A stretch of DNA of 64,000 nt from Negativicoccus succinicivorans (GCF_014207605.1 NZ_JACHHI010000007.1:1-64000); one strand, 5' to 3'. Counted from the stretch's first letter, positions 19,525 to 27,829 are shown. Notes: generated from the sequence alone by a model not told the origin. Program-made: numbers and translations.

Positions 19525-20658
19525 TTATTTTCCGTGCCCTTTTTTAATTAAATACACCATGACGTCGCGCCGTCCCCACTGTATCGCCTCATCATACGAC
19601 TCCATCGCGACATCAATGGTCTTGCCTCGAATCGCGCCGCCGATATCATCCGCCAACGCGTAGCCGTAGCCTTCCACATACACCAACGAGCCCAGCGGAA
19701 TCAAGCTCGGATCCACCGCGACATGCCCGCGCGAAAGCAAACTGCCGCGCGCCGTGTGCGATCCCGTGCCGCCGTCTTGCGAAGAATACGCCGACGCGTG
19801 CATCGTCCATTTATGTAAATATTTTGACGGCGCGGGCGCCGGTTTCGCCGATTCGTTCCAGAAAAATTCGTCCGCGACGCCGTTCGCCGTTACGCCGTGA
19901 TGCTTTTGCCAATCCTGCAACGCGCTTCGCGTCGCGCCGCCGAACGCCGCGTCGATGATCCCGACATCGTAACCGTTTTGCACTAAACGACTTTGCAAAA
20001 GTCGCACATGTTTACCCGAGTCGCCCTGCTGTAAACCGATTTTACCGGCGGAGCGAGACGATTTTTTCACCGTTTGCGCCTTGTCGCGACTGCGTTTCGC
20101 CGCGGGTTTCGCGTTTGTCGCGCGCGCCCGCATGCCTTTCACCGCGCCGCGCGAGATGGCGATATCTCGTCCGCGCGTGAGTAATGACCAGGTTTTTTCA
20201 TCGATCGCGCCGATCACTTCCAAGCCGTGCTCCCGCTGAAACGTTTGCACCGCTTTGGTAAGTTGCTCTCCGTACACGCCGTCGGGCGCGCCGACCTCAT
20301 ACCCTTCCGCGGCGAACAATTGCTGCAAAGTGACAATATCTCCGCCCAAATTGCCGGGAGCGTACAAAATGCCGCCACCGTCGCGCGGGGCGTCCGTCTC
20401 CGCCAAGCGCGTCAATATCGTTTCATCGGCTTGACCGGTAACGGGAAGTCCCTGATCGCGTTGGTATAAGCGCAACGCTTTTTCCGTCGTCGAGCCGAAC
20501 ACGCCGTCGGCTTCCCGCGCGAGGTAACCTTCTTCGATCAAGGCCTCTTGCAAACTCTGCACCGCGTCTCCCGCGTCGCCTTTTTGCATCGCCCACGCCG
20601 CGGTGCTCGCGCCGCAAAGGCAAAGACAGAAAACAAGTCCTGCTATGATTCGTCTCAA
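19525..20658 (-). CDS. Exported protein with three peptidoglycan-binding domains and a C-terminal 3D domain
   Basis: This 377-residue protein has a signal peptide (about 1-23). Three PG_binding_1 repeats follow, near residues 26-75, 97-145 and 210-255, recognisable by GDxGxxVxxLQ-like starts and DGVFGSTT/DGVYGEQ/DAAFGGAT segments. The C-terminus is a 3D (MltA-like) domain, with HASAYSS, HTARG, and ALADDIGGAIRGKTIDV carrying three conserved Asp. It is probably a lytic wall enzyme acting in the periplasm. The start is TTG with AGGTGG upstream. It has its own promoter and terminator. Confidence 0.85.
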   Translation of the reverse strand: MRRIIAGLVFCLCLCGASTAAWAMQKGDAGDAVQSLQEALIEEGYLAREADGVFGSTTEKALRLYQRDQGLPVTGQADETILTRLAETDAPRDGGGILYAPGNLGGDIVTLQQLFAAEGYEVGAPDGVYGEQLTKAVQTFQREHGLEVIGAIDEKTWSLLTRGRDIAISRGAVKGMRARATNAKPAAKRSRDKAQTVKKSSRSAGKIGLQQGDSGKHVRLLQSRLVQNGYDVGIIDAAFGGATRSALQDWQKHHGVTANGVADEFFWNESAKPAPAPSKYLHKWTMHASAYSSQDGGTGSHTARGSLLSRGHVAVDPSLIPLGSLVYVEGYGYALADDIGGAIRGKTIDVAMESYDEAIQWGRRDVMVYLIKKGHGK

Positions 20659-20681
20659 TTCGTCACCACCTAACTTTTACT

Positions 20682-20711
20682 ATTTTACTATGCGCGTCAA
20701 TTTTCTGTCAA
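20682..20711 (-). promoter_or_regulatory. Promoter of the 3D-domain protein gene
   Basis: Minus-strand TTGACA (20706-20711), 18-bp spacer, TAAAAT (20682-20687), about 25 bases upstream of the TTG start. Confidence 0.65.
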
Positions 20712-20765
20712 AACTATGCCGGCATGATCTCTTTTTGTCCTATAGTTTCGTCTGTTGAAAATAGT

Positions 20766-20791
20766 AAAAAAAGGCATGACGTCAACATGCC
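20766..20791 (-). terminator. Second terminator downstream of the first porin gene
   Basis: GGCATG / CATGCC stem with a seven-base loop followed on the minus strand by seven U. It lies about 90 bases beyond the porin terminator at 20882-20911. It may catch read-through before the 3D-protein promoter. Confidence 0.6.
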
Positions 20792-20881
20792 AACGCGAAC
20801 GGAGATTGACAGACGGCGCGCCATCGTGAAACGGCATGCTGTGATGTGCCGCGCCATCTTCCACGGCAATTTCGGCAACAA

Positions 20882-20911
20882 AAAAAGATGGCGGAAAACC
20901 GCCATCTTTTT
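20882..20911 (-). terminator. Terminator of the first SLH porin gene
   Basis: AAAAAGATGGCGG, an AAAA loop and the exact complement, 12 bases after the stop. The same stem and loop occur after the second porin gene, so it was copied with the gene. Confidence 0.85.
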
Positions 20912-20923
20912 ATAATCACCAAA

Positions 20924-22441
20924 TTAGAATTTGTAGGACAATTGTACTTTGGTGAGGTCGTCGAGGTCAGCGCCGTCTTTGGTTTCCGCGCTGAATGTGC
21001 GGAGACCTTCGAGTTTGACGTTTTCAGCAACGACTACGCCGAAACCTGCGCCCCAGGATTCGGTGTTGTTCAGGTAGCTCGAAGTACGGAGAGCACCCGT
21101 GCCGCCGAGGTAGGAACCCGGTTCCGCGTCAACATAGTCAACGAAGATGTTGAAGCTGCCCGGTTTCTTCAGGTTCAGATGACCGAAGTCAACGCGAGCG
21201 GTCCAGAATTCAGCGTCGTCACGATCTTTGTAACCGACGTTGAAGTAGTCGCCGGAGAGCGAGAAGTCTTCGTTCAGACCGAAGATCGCGCCCGCGCCCC
21301 AGATGTCATCCAAGCCGGCCGCGTCAACTTTGTCGCCGTTCGGAGCGATGTAGGTGCCGAGTACGCGGAAGTTGCTGCCGTTGTAACCCAAAGTGGCATA
21401 GGTCATTTCCGGGCTCTTCAAGTCTTTAACTTCACCCAAATTCATAGCTTTCAATGCTTGATATCTGGTCAGATCATTGACTTTTTCTTGTGCAAGAGCT
21501 ACATCGTGCGTACGAACACCCAACATCATGTTGGTTTCATAAATGGCGTATTGATCACCGGATTTGACAGCTGCGTCATATTCTTTTTGCGCTGCGTCTT
21601 TTACTTCTTGAGCTGCTTTCAAGTCAGCTTTGAATCCTTTCAGCGTTTCTTCCGGATTTTTGAGGTCTTTATACTCTGCAGTTAACCGTTGGTATTCTTC
21701 AAATTGTTTAAACGTGTTCAGGTTCATTTCTTTCGCGTAGCCGTAGCCGACGGAAGCGGTTACTTCATCGGTCGCTTTGTATTGGAGACGAACGCCGTCG
21801 AAAGCGTCATCGTACCAGTAGCCGGTCGCGCCGAATGTTTCACCGTAACGGCCAGCGGTCAGGTGCAGACCATCGGTCAATTCATGGTCAATATACAAGC
21901 GGTCGAGATCCAAATCCGGATCTTCTTTGTCGCTGTCAAAACCGAAGTTGCCCGAGGTAATGCGAGCGGTTACTTTGGTCTTGTCCGCTACTTTCGCGTT
22001 AAATTGGAGGCGAGCACGCATATCGAAGTGATCCTCATCTTTTATGCCGTCGTCCGTCCAACGAACACGAGCGTCACCGGTCACTTTTACGTTGCCGACG
22101 CGGTTTTCCAAGTTGGAAACGCGTACGCCAAGGCTGTTCAGTTCGTTCGCGAATTCGTCAGCCAAACGGTTCAGTTGCGCCTGTTGTTCCGCGTTCAACT
22201 GATCCTGTTTTACCATCGCGCGAGCGACCATCTGCGCCATTTCATAGCGGGTGATGTTCTGCTGGCCTTTGAATTCTCCGTCCGGGTATCCTTCGACTAC
22301 GCCTTCAGCGGCGAGTTGGGATACTGCCTGGTACGCCCAGTCGTTCGGAGTTACATCCGAGAACGGATTCGGGGCCGCGAATGCTGTCGTTGCGCCGAGG
22401 ACGCAAGCAGCTGCCAATACTGTTGCCAATTTTTTGTTCAT
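20924..22441 (-). CDS. SLH-domain outer-membrane porin, paralogue 1
   Basis: This protein of 505 residues has a signal peptide (MNKKLATVLAAACVLG..., cut near AFA), then an SLH domain (about 25-80, with ITRYEMAQMVARAM). A periplasmic coiled coil follows (about 85-125), then a 16-strand-type beta-barrel ending LSYKF with C-terminal Phe. In Negativicutes such proteins tether the outer membrane to cell-wall polyamines through the SLH domain and act as general porins. Compared with the downstream paralogue, the first 230 residues are nearly identical. A charged alpha-helical insert near 235-320 is longer. The start at the second ATG fits the SD AAGGAG. Confidence 0.92.
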   Translation of the reverse strand: MNKKLATVLAAACVLGATTAFAAPNPFSDVTPNDWAYQAVSQLAAEGVVEGYPDGEFKGQQNITRYEMAQMVARAMVKQDQLNAEQQAQLNRLADEFANELNSLGVRVSNLENRVGNVKVTGDARVRWTDDGIKDEDHFDMRARLQFNAKVADKTKVTARITSGNFGFDSDKEDPDLDLDRLYIDHELTDGLHLTAGRYGETFGATGYWYDDAFDGVRLQYKATDEVTASVGYGYAKEMNLNTFKQFEEYQRLTAEYKDLKNPEETLKGFKADLKAAQEVKDAAQKEYDAAVKSGDQYAIYETNMMLGVRTHDVALAQEKVNDLTRYQALKAMNLGEVKDLKSPEMTYATLGYNGSNFRVLGTYIAPNGDKVDAAGLDDIWGAGAIFGLNEDFSLSGDYFNVGYKDRDDAEFWTARVDFGHLNLKKPGSFNIFVDYVDAEPGSYLGGTGALRTSSYLNNTESWGAGFGVVVAENVKLEGLRTFSAETKDGADLDDLTKVQLSYKF

Positions 22442-22555
22442 AATTGACACTCTCCTTTGCAAAATGTCGGCAAAATAATCGGAGCGTCATGGTACGAGTG
22501 ACCTTGTTTCCTCTACCTTTCGCTCTTCGGTACACAGTTGCCGTGACTATATACT
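22442..22555 (-). ncRNA. Structured 5' leader of porin 1 (candidate translational RNA switch)
   Basis: This is the predicted 5' UTR from the TTGCAT/TACAAT promoter. The core has a closing stem GAGCG (22521-22525) with CGCTC (22482-22486). Inside it GGTAGAG (22511-22517) pairs with CTCgTACC (22491-22498), capped by a GAAACAAGGTCA loop. The 3' arm GACGCTCC (22481-22488) can instead pair with GGAgaGTGTC (22446-22455), which includes SD bases. The same layout with a different closing stem precedes porin 2. Function is inferred; ligand or trans-acting partner unknown. Confidence 0.55.
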
Positions 22556-22561
22556 GAAGTC

Positions 22562-22590
22562 ATTGTAACACCATTAAATTTAAAATGCAA
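22562..22590 (-). promoter_or_regulatory. Promoter of porin 1
   Basis: Minus-strand TTGCAT (22585-22590), 17-bp spacer, TACAAT (22562-22567). It implies a leader of about 115 nt. Confidence 0.7.
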
Positions 22591-22674
22591 ATACGTAATG
22601 AAGAAATTTTATTTCATTTGTATTTTGATGAGACAGATTTTCTCATTGTCCAATGCGTTTCATTTTTCGCGCAA

Positions 22675-22704
22675 AAAAAGATGGCGGAAAACCGCCATCT
22701 TTTT
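22675..22704 (-). terminator. Terminator of the second SLH porin gene
   Basis: Same AAAAAGATGGCGG stem and AAAA loop as at 20882-20911, 18 bases after the stop codon. Confidence 0.85.
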
Positions 22705-22721
22705 GGATTGCTTTGTTCCGA

Positions 22722-24152
22722 TCAGAACTTGTAGGACAATTGTACTTTCGTGAGGTCGTCGAGGTCAGCGCCGTCTTTGGTTTCCGCGCTGAACGTGCGG
22801 AGACCTTCGAGTTTGACGTTTTCAGCTACGACTACGCCGAAGCCCGCGCCCCAGGATTCGGTGTTGTTCAGGTATTTGCCCGTGCGGAGCGAACCCGTGC
22901 CGCCGAAGTACGATCCCTGTTCCGCGTCAACATAGTCAACGAAGATGTTGAAGCTGCCCGGTTTCTTCAGGTCCGCGTGACCGAAATCAACGCGAGCGTT
23001 CCAGAAGTCAGCATCGTCATGATCTTTGTAACCGACGTTGAAGTAGTCGCCGGAGAGCGAGAAGTCTTCGTTCAGACCGACAATCGCGCCCGCGCCCCAG
23101 ATGTCATCCAAGCCGGCCGCGTCCACTTTGCTGCCGTTCGGAGCGATGTAGGTGCCGAGCACGCGGAAGTTGCTGCCGTTGTAGCCCAAAGTACCGTAGG
23201 TCATTTCCGGACTTTCCAGATCGTTTTCGCCATTAAACGCCTTGTCTAATGCTTCCTGAGCAAGTTCTACATCATGCGTACGAACACCCAACATCATGTT
23301 GGTTTCATAAATGGCGTATTGATCACCGGATGCGACAGCCGCGTCATATTCTTTTTGCGCCTGCGCCAACGCATTTTGCGCCGCTTTCAAATCAGCTTTC
23401 ATCTCTACAACTTGCGGAGCTACGTTCAGGTTCATTTCTTTCGCGTAGCCGTAGCCGACGGAAGCGGTTACTTCATCGGTCGCTTTGTATTGGAGACGTA
23501 CGCCATCGAAAGCGTCATCGTACCAGTAGCCGGTTGCGCCGAATGTTTCGCCGTAACGACCCGCGGTCAGGTGCAGACCGTCGGTCAGTTCATGGTCAAG
23601 ATACAAGCGGTCGAGATCCAAGTCCGGATCTTCGTTGTCGCTGTCAAAACCGAAGTTACCCGAGGTAATGCGAGCGGTTACTTTGGTCTTGTCCGCTACT
23701 TTCGCGTTAAATTGGAGGCGAGCACGCATATCGAAGTGATCCTCATCTTTTATGCCGTCGTCCGTCCAACGAACACGAGCGTCACCGGTCACTTTTACGT
23801 TGCCGACGCGGTTTTCCAAGTTGGAAACGCGTACGCCAAGGCTGTTCAGTTCGTTCGCGAATTCGTCAGCCAAACGGTTCAGTTGCGCCTGTTGTTCCGC
23901 GTTCAACTGGTCCTGTTTGACCATCGCGCGAGCGACCATCTGCGCCATTTCATAACGGGTGATGTTCTGCTGACCTTTGAATTCTCCATCCGGGTATCCT
24001 TCGACTACGCCTTCAGCGGCGAGTTGGGATACTGCCTGGTACGCCCAGTCGTTCGGAGTTACATCCGAGAACGGATTCGGGGCCGCGAATGCTGTCGTTG
24101 CGCCGAGGACGCAAGCAGCTGCCAATACTGTTGCCAATTTTTTGTTCATCAT
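22722..24152 (-). CDS. SLH-domain outer-membrane porin, paralogue 2
   Basis: This protein of 476 residues has the same order as paralogue 1: signal peptide, SLH domain, coiled coil, barrel, terminal Phe. It differs mainly in the helical insert after NLN (about residues 236-290), which is shorter here and has a different sequence (VAPQVVEMKADLKAAQNALAQ). The following segment GDQYAIYETNMMLGVRTHDV is shared. The first of two consecutive ATGs has the same SD spacing as paralogue 1. Tandem duplication included the leader core and terminator. Each copy has its own promoter. Confidence 0.92.
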   Translation of the reverse strand: MMNKKLATVLAAACVLGATTAFAAPNPFSDVTPNDWAYQAVSQLAAEGVVEGYPDGEFKGQQNITRYEMAQMVARAMVKQDQLNAEQQAQLNRLADEFANELNSLGVRVSNLENRVGNVKVTGDARVRWTDDGIKDEDHFDMRARLQFNAKVADKTKVTARITSGNFGFDSDNEDPDLDLDRLYLDHELTDGLHLTAGRYGETFGATGYWYDDAFDGVRLQYKATDEVTASVGYGYAKEMNLNVAPQVVEMKADLKAAQNALAQAQKEYDAAVASGDQYAIYETNMMLGVRTHDVELAQEALDKAFNGENDLESPEMTYGTLGYNGSNFRVLGTYIAPNGSKVDAAGLDDIWGAGAIVGLNEDFSLSGDYFNVGYKDHDDADFWNARVDFGHADLKKPGSFNIFVDYVDAEQGSYFGGTGSLRTGKYLNNTESWGAGFGVVVAENVKLEGLRTFSAETKDGADLDDLTKVQLSYKF

Positions 24153-24273
24153 AATTGACACTCTCCTTTGAGTTCAAAATTTCGACAGAAAGTTTTCAGA
24201 GTGTCGCGGTGCGAGTGACCTGGTTTCCTCTACCCTCAACTCTGCCAGCAGCGTCTGTCGTCTCGCTTACTGT
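24153..24273 (-). ncRNA. Structured 5' leader of porin 2 (candidate translational RNA switch)
   Basis: Core: closing stem CAGAGT (24239-24244) with ACTCTG (24197-24202); inner stem GGTAGAG (24228-24234) with CTCgCACC (24208-24215); loop GAAACCAGGTCA. The 3' arm extends to GACACTCT (24198-24205), an exact complement of AGAGTGTC (24157-24164), which covers the end of the SD and the spacer to the ATG. The flanks differ strongly from leader 1, while the core is retained. Confidence 0.55.
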
Positions 24274-24279
24274 GTTTAC

Positions 24280-24308
24280 ATCGTACCATTTGGAAAACGC
24301 GAAATCAA
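24280..24308 (-). promoter_or_regulatory. Promoter of porin 2
   Basis: Minus-strand TTGATT (24303-24308), 17-bp spacer, TACGAT (24280-24285). Predicted transcript start near 24273. The rest of the gene-free stretch up to 24427 is AT-rich with no other signal seen. Confidence 0.6.
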
Positions 24309-24427
24309 GCGATTTACAATGGTTTTTAGCCGTTTTGAAAACTTTTAATTCTATTCTAGTACCAATGTCAATTTCTATTTTTACGCTCATTTTTTAATAT
24401 TTAGCCCGATCCGCCGCGCGGCGCAAA

Positions 24428-24463
24428 GAAAAAGCCTCTCGTCTCGTGACAAGATGAGAGGCT
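24428..24463 (-). terminator. Terminator of the DUF3825 gene
   Basis: AGCCTCTC / GAGAGGCT stem extended by TCT/AGA, followed on the minus strand by a U-rich tract, just after the stop. Confidence 0.75.
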
Positions 24464-24478
24464 AAATTAAAATGTGTT

Positions 24479-26008
24479 TTAGTTTTCTTCATTCGCGGCG
24501 AGATAGGCTTTCATCAGCCAAAGGCTATCGATCGGTCGCACGATACGCGCGTCAACGTACGCCATTTTCGGCGTCAACAGCGTGTGCGCCTGATAATTTC
24601 CCGCCGGCGTAATACCTACGACCAGCGCGCCGTAAGCGATGTCATCATCGCGGAAACGATACAAGGGAAGGATGACGCTCATCGTGTTTTTGCCGGGATA
24701 ATAGACGGGAATGGCGATGGCGGGATTTTGATCCACGCGGTCGCGCGCGACTTTCACATGCTCTTCCAAGCGGTCGAGCAGGCGATTTTGCCATTCTTCA
24801 TGCTCGGCTACCAACGTGCCGAGTTTATAGTTTTGCTGCGCGACGCCTTCGCGGTCGCCCTGCTCTTGCAAGCGACGACGCTGCACGAGGATATTTTTCA
24901 GCGGCGATTTGGTCTCGCGGTCGCTTTCGTCAATCAATGTTTCTTCGGGCAAACGGCCCGCGTTGGCGATCACGATATGTTGAAAATCGACATCCAGCTC
25001 CGTATCGCGGCCGATCTGCTGCAAGCGCGGATCGAGCGCGTAGTCCGCTTTCTCCGGAAACTCGATGAATTTCTCGCTGAGGATTTTACCGTCGCCCGTG
25101 CCGCGAATGCAGAACGCGCGATAGACCCATTCCTGACGGTAACCGGGTTCACGCGCGAATAAGGCGTAGATCTCGTTATCCCGATTGTCGACAAGACCGG
25201 TGTTAAAAGCGGCGTATTGGTTATCCAGGGAGTAAACGATTTTTTGCTCGGTTTGCAAACGATAGAAAGTATAGTTTATATAGCTCGCCAAGCTGGCATT
25301 GTGAGTGTCGTTCGAAAAATACCATGGCTCGCTCTTCATCATCTTATATAAGTCGTTATAAAACTCAACTTCCGCGCCGAGCCAGGCGAATTGCCGCAAC
25401 GCGACGTTCGGACCGACCTCTTCACCGCCGGCGGTATGGCCCGCGATTTCCGGCGGCAACGCGTCGACAATGCGATGCGCCGTTTTCACCGAGTTGTTTT
25501 TCGCTATTTTCTTCGCCGCTCCGTTACCTTCCGCCGCTTGCACGGTGTTATTTTGCCGCACCGATGGTGTTTCTGTCGGGCGGTTGACCTTCGCCGGTTT
25601 GTCCGGCGGGACTTGAATGACACGTTGCGTGGTGGGCGTCAACGTTTTGGCGAGTTTGCCGTTTTTCGAGCGTACGAGTTTGCGCCGTTCCTTTTTGACT
25701 TCGCCTGTCGCCGCCGGTTCCATTTCCTTAATTTCGCTTAAATACCAAATCCACTGCGGATTTTTCGCGCGATAGGAGTCGGCGTTGGGAACGTAACGAA
25801 CCGCGACCGTCTTGCCGGTGACGCTGGGACGATTCAGCAGGTACGCGACTTCCTCATCCTTCCGTTCCGTGAGGGTGCCGTTTTTGCGAGCGCTGAGGTA
25901 ACTTTCTTCGAGTAAATTATAATAGTCTATTTTTTCGTTACCGTAGAGCTTGCGCAAACGATTCCAACTGGTGGAGGGAACACAGGCTTTGTTTTTAATT
26001 CCTGCCAC
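24479..26008 (-). CDS. DUF3825 domain-containing protein
   Basis: This protein of 509 residues has a C-terminal half resembling DUF3825: an aromatic-rich segment ending EPWYF, then YTFYRLQTEQKI, AAFNTGLVD and EIYALF. DUF3825 is a predicted nucleic-acid-associated domain in some bacterial and archaeal proteins; its activity is not established. The N-terminal 90 residues and a Pro/Lys-rich linker (about 100-165) are not recognised. A GTG at 26008 is taken as start because AAGGAGGTG lies directly upstream, although the frame stays open to 26116. The gene stands alone with its own promoter and terminator. Confidence 0.75.
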   Translation of the reverse strand: MAGIKNKACVPSTSWNRLRKLYGNEKIDYYNLLEESYLSARKNGTLTERKDEEVAYLLNRPSVTGKTVAVRYVPNADSYRAKNPQWIWYLSEIKEMEPAATGEVKKERRKLVRSKNGKLAKTLTPTTQRVIQVPPDKPAKVNRPTETPSVRQNNTVQAAEGNGAAKKIAKNNSVKTAHRIVDALPPEIAGHTAGGEEVGPNVALRQFAWLGAEVEFYNDLYKMMKSEPWYFSNDTHNASLASYINYTFYRLQTEQKIVYSLDNQYAAFNTGLVDNRDNEIYALFAREPGYRQEWVYRAFCIRGTGDGKILSEKFIEFPEKADYALDPRLQQIGRDTELDVDFQHIVIANAGRLPEETLIDESDRETKSPLKNILVQRRRLQEQGDREGVAQQNYKLGTLVAEHEEWQNRLLDRLEEHVKVARDRVDQNPAIAIPVYYPGKNTMSVILPLYRFRDDDIAYGALVVGITPAGNYQAHTLLTPKMAYVDARIVRPIDSLWLMKAYLAANEEN

Positions 26009-26039
26009 AGGACACCTCCTTATCTGTGTATACCCGTTT

Positions 26040-26048
26040 ATTATAGCA
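26040..26048 (-). promoter_or_regulatory. Extended -10 promoter of the DUF3825 gene
   Basis: Minus-strand TGCTATAAT about 32 bases before the GTG start. The -35 region is weak. Confidence 0.5.
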
Positions 26049-26114
26049 TACGGGCCGCGGTTTTTACTAAGCATGCGATATCGCGCGACCGTCGCCGAAA
26101 AATAATGACGTGAC

Positions 26115-26140
26115 AAAAAAAGCGTCGATCGACGCTCTTT
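26115..26140 (-). terminator. Terminator of the ABC transporter operon
   Basis: Perfect palindrome AGCGTCGATCGACGCT followed on the minus strand by a U-run, immediately after the ATPase stop codon. Confidence 0.8.
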
Positions 26141-26929
26141 TTATGCCAAGACCATGCTGTCACTGAACGAGGCCGCGGTTTCTTCAAATTGTTCCAATAC
26201 GTCGGTGACGGTAAGGCTCTCTTTCTCCGCGCCTTTCACGTCCCAAATAATGCGTCCCTGATGCATCATGATCAGGCGATTGCCCAGCCGCAAGGCGTCG
26301 CGCATATTGTGGGTGATCATCAGCGTGGTGAGTTGATGCTCCCGCACGATGCGGTCGGTGAGCGCCAATACTTTCGCCGCCGTTTTCGGATCCAACGCGG
26401 CGGTCGGTTCATCCAAAAGCAAGAGTTTCGGTCGTTGCAAGGTCGCCATCAATAAGGTAATAGCCTGGCGTTGTCCGCCCGATAAAAGTTCCATGCGCGT
26501 GAACAGACGATCTTCCAAGCCTAAGCCCAGCGTCGCCAAAAGTTCGCGATAATGCTCCCGCTTGTCATTGCTGAACGCCCAGCGCAGAGACAGCGGCAAG
26601 CCTCGTTTCGCCGCGAGTATCAAATTTTCTTCCACCATCATGCCGCCCGCCGTGCCCTGCAACGGGTCTTGAAACACGCGGCCGATGTAGCGCGCGCGCC
26701 GGTGTTCCGAACAGGCGGTCACATCGCGACCGTCAATGATGATTTGTCCGGCATCGACAGGAAACACGCCGGCGATCGCGTTCAAAAGCGTCGATTTGCC
26801 CGCGCCGTTGCCGCCGATCATCGTGCAGAAGTCGCCGGGTTCTAAATGCAAATCGCAGCCGTCTAACGCGACTTTCGCATTGACCGAGCCGGGGAAAAAT
26901 GTTTTTTTGAGGTTCGTCACATGAAGCAT
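26141..26929 (-). CDS. ABC transporter ATP-binding protein (TrpX-type importer)
   Basis: This 262-residue ATPase has Walker A GGNGAGKST, signature LLSGGQRQAI, Walker B LLLLDEPTAALD and switch His in MITHNMRDA. The start at 26929 (MLHVTNLKK) overlaps the permease stop (TGATG); the longer open frame is a shadow of the permease. With the permease and lipoprotein it forms a three-gene importer of the COG2984-type class, often associated with aromatic amino acids. The substrate here is not determined. Confidence 0.9.
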   Translation of the reverse strand: MLHVTNLKKTFFPGSVNAKVALDGCDLHLEPGDFCTMIGGNGAGKSTLLNAIAGVFPVDAGQIIIDGRDVTACSEHRRARYIGRVFQDPLQGTAGGMMVEENLILAAKRGLPLSLRWAFSNDKREHYRELLATLGLGLEDRLFTRMELLSGGQRQAITLLMATLQRPKLLLLDEPTAALDPKTAAKVLALTDRIVREHQLTTLMITHNMRDALRLGNRLIMMHQGRIIWDVKGAEKESLTVTDVLEQFEETAASFSDSMVLA

Positions 26930-27807
26930 CAGACACCTCGCTTCCCGGCCGACCATTGTTTTTGTACCAACGGCAAGGCCAACGCCAACGCCACCAAAAC
27001 AGCGGTAAACAGTTTCAAATCGTTCGGCGGCATGCCCATGTACAAGACGACCGCGATCACGATGCGATACATAATCGAACCCAAAACAACGGAGCAAAGA
27101 CTGTTTTTAAAACTGGACCGACCGAAGAGCACTTCACCGATGATGACGGCCGCCAGACCGATCACGATGGTGCCGATGCCCATGCCGACGTCGGCGAAGC
27201 CCTGACTCTGCGCGACGAAAGCGCCGCAGAGCGCGACCAACGCGTTGCTCAATAACATACCCAACACAATCATGCCATCCGTATTGACGCCGAGCGCGCG
27301 AATCATGCGCGGATTATTGCCCGTCGCGCGAATCGCCGTGCCGAGTTCGGTGCCGAAAAACCAATACAACAGCAAGCCGAAACCGCCCGCCAACGCGAGT
27401 CCGGTCAGAAAGGGCGTCCACATCGGCGGTGCGAAGCTGCCGTTCAAGTCAGTAAACACCGTGCGCGCGCGCAATAAAGAAATATTCGCTTTCCCCATGA
27501 CATGCAAATTCACGGAGTAAAGCGCGATCATCGTTAAAATACCGGCCAAGAGCGCGGGGATTTTCAGTTTCGTATGCAAGAGCGCGGTGACCGTGCCCGC
27601 CGCGGCGCCCGCCGCGAGTGACAAGAGCAGCGCCGTCCAGGGAGAGCCGCCGCCCGCGATCCACATCGCCGCGACCGCCGCGCCGAGAGGAAACGTTCCC
27701 TCCACGGAAAGGTCGGCGATGTCCAATACCCGAAATGTCAAAAATACGCCGAGCGCCAGGAGCGACCAAATCAACCCCTGCGCCAAAGTGGCTATGAGTA
27801 AACTCAA
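26929..27807 (-). CDS. ABC transporter permease (TrpX-associated type)
   Basis: This 292-residue protein has eight to ten hydrophobic segments and belongs to the branched-chain/ribose-like permease fold used with COG2984-type binding proteins. The segment RATGNNPRMIRALGVNTD is the cytoplasmic coupling loop typical of this permease family. It is flanked by its binding protein (22-base gap) and its ATPase. Confidence 0.88.
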   Translation of the reverse strand: MSLLIATLAQGLIWSLLALGVFLTFRVLDIADLSVEGTFPLGAAVAAMWIAGGGSPWTALLLSLAAGAAAGTVTALLHTKLKIPALLAGILTMIALYSVNLHVMGKANISLLRARTVFTDLNGSFAPPMWTPFLTGLALAGGFGLLLYWFFGTELGTAIRATGNNPRMIRALGVNTDGMIVLGMLLSNALVALCGAFVAQSQGFADVGMGIGTIVIGLAAVIIGEVLFGRSSFKNSLCSVVLGSIMYRIVIAVVLYMGMPPNDLKLFTAVLVALALALPLVQKQWSAGKRGV

Positions 27808-27829
27808 CTTCGTTCTCCTTCCCGCGTTC

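Noticed and set aside
20714-20905. 63-codon minus-strand frame between the porin and 3D-protein genes
   Set aside because: It overlaps the porin terminator and a second terminator, and has no SD or family likeness.
20846-24158. Long plus-strand open frames antisense to the porins (20846-21685, 21689-22447, 22653-23249 and 23274-24158)
   Set aside because: They mirror the codon structure of the porins, are His/Val/Phe-rich without domains, and lack SD sites. The minus-strand genes are clear.
22442-24273. Cobalamin riboswitch in the porin leaders
   Set aside because: GCAACTG in leader 1 recalls part of that riboswitch, but the B12 box and the order of conserved blocks are absent.
26930-27097. 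N-terminal extension of the ABC ATPase
   Set aside because: It reads through the permease coding region out of frame; the start at 26929 overlaps the permease stop in the usual coupled way.
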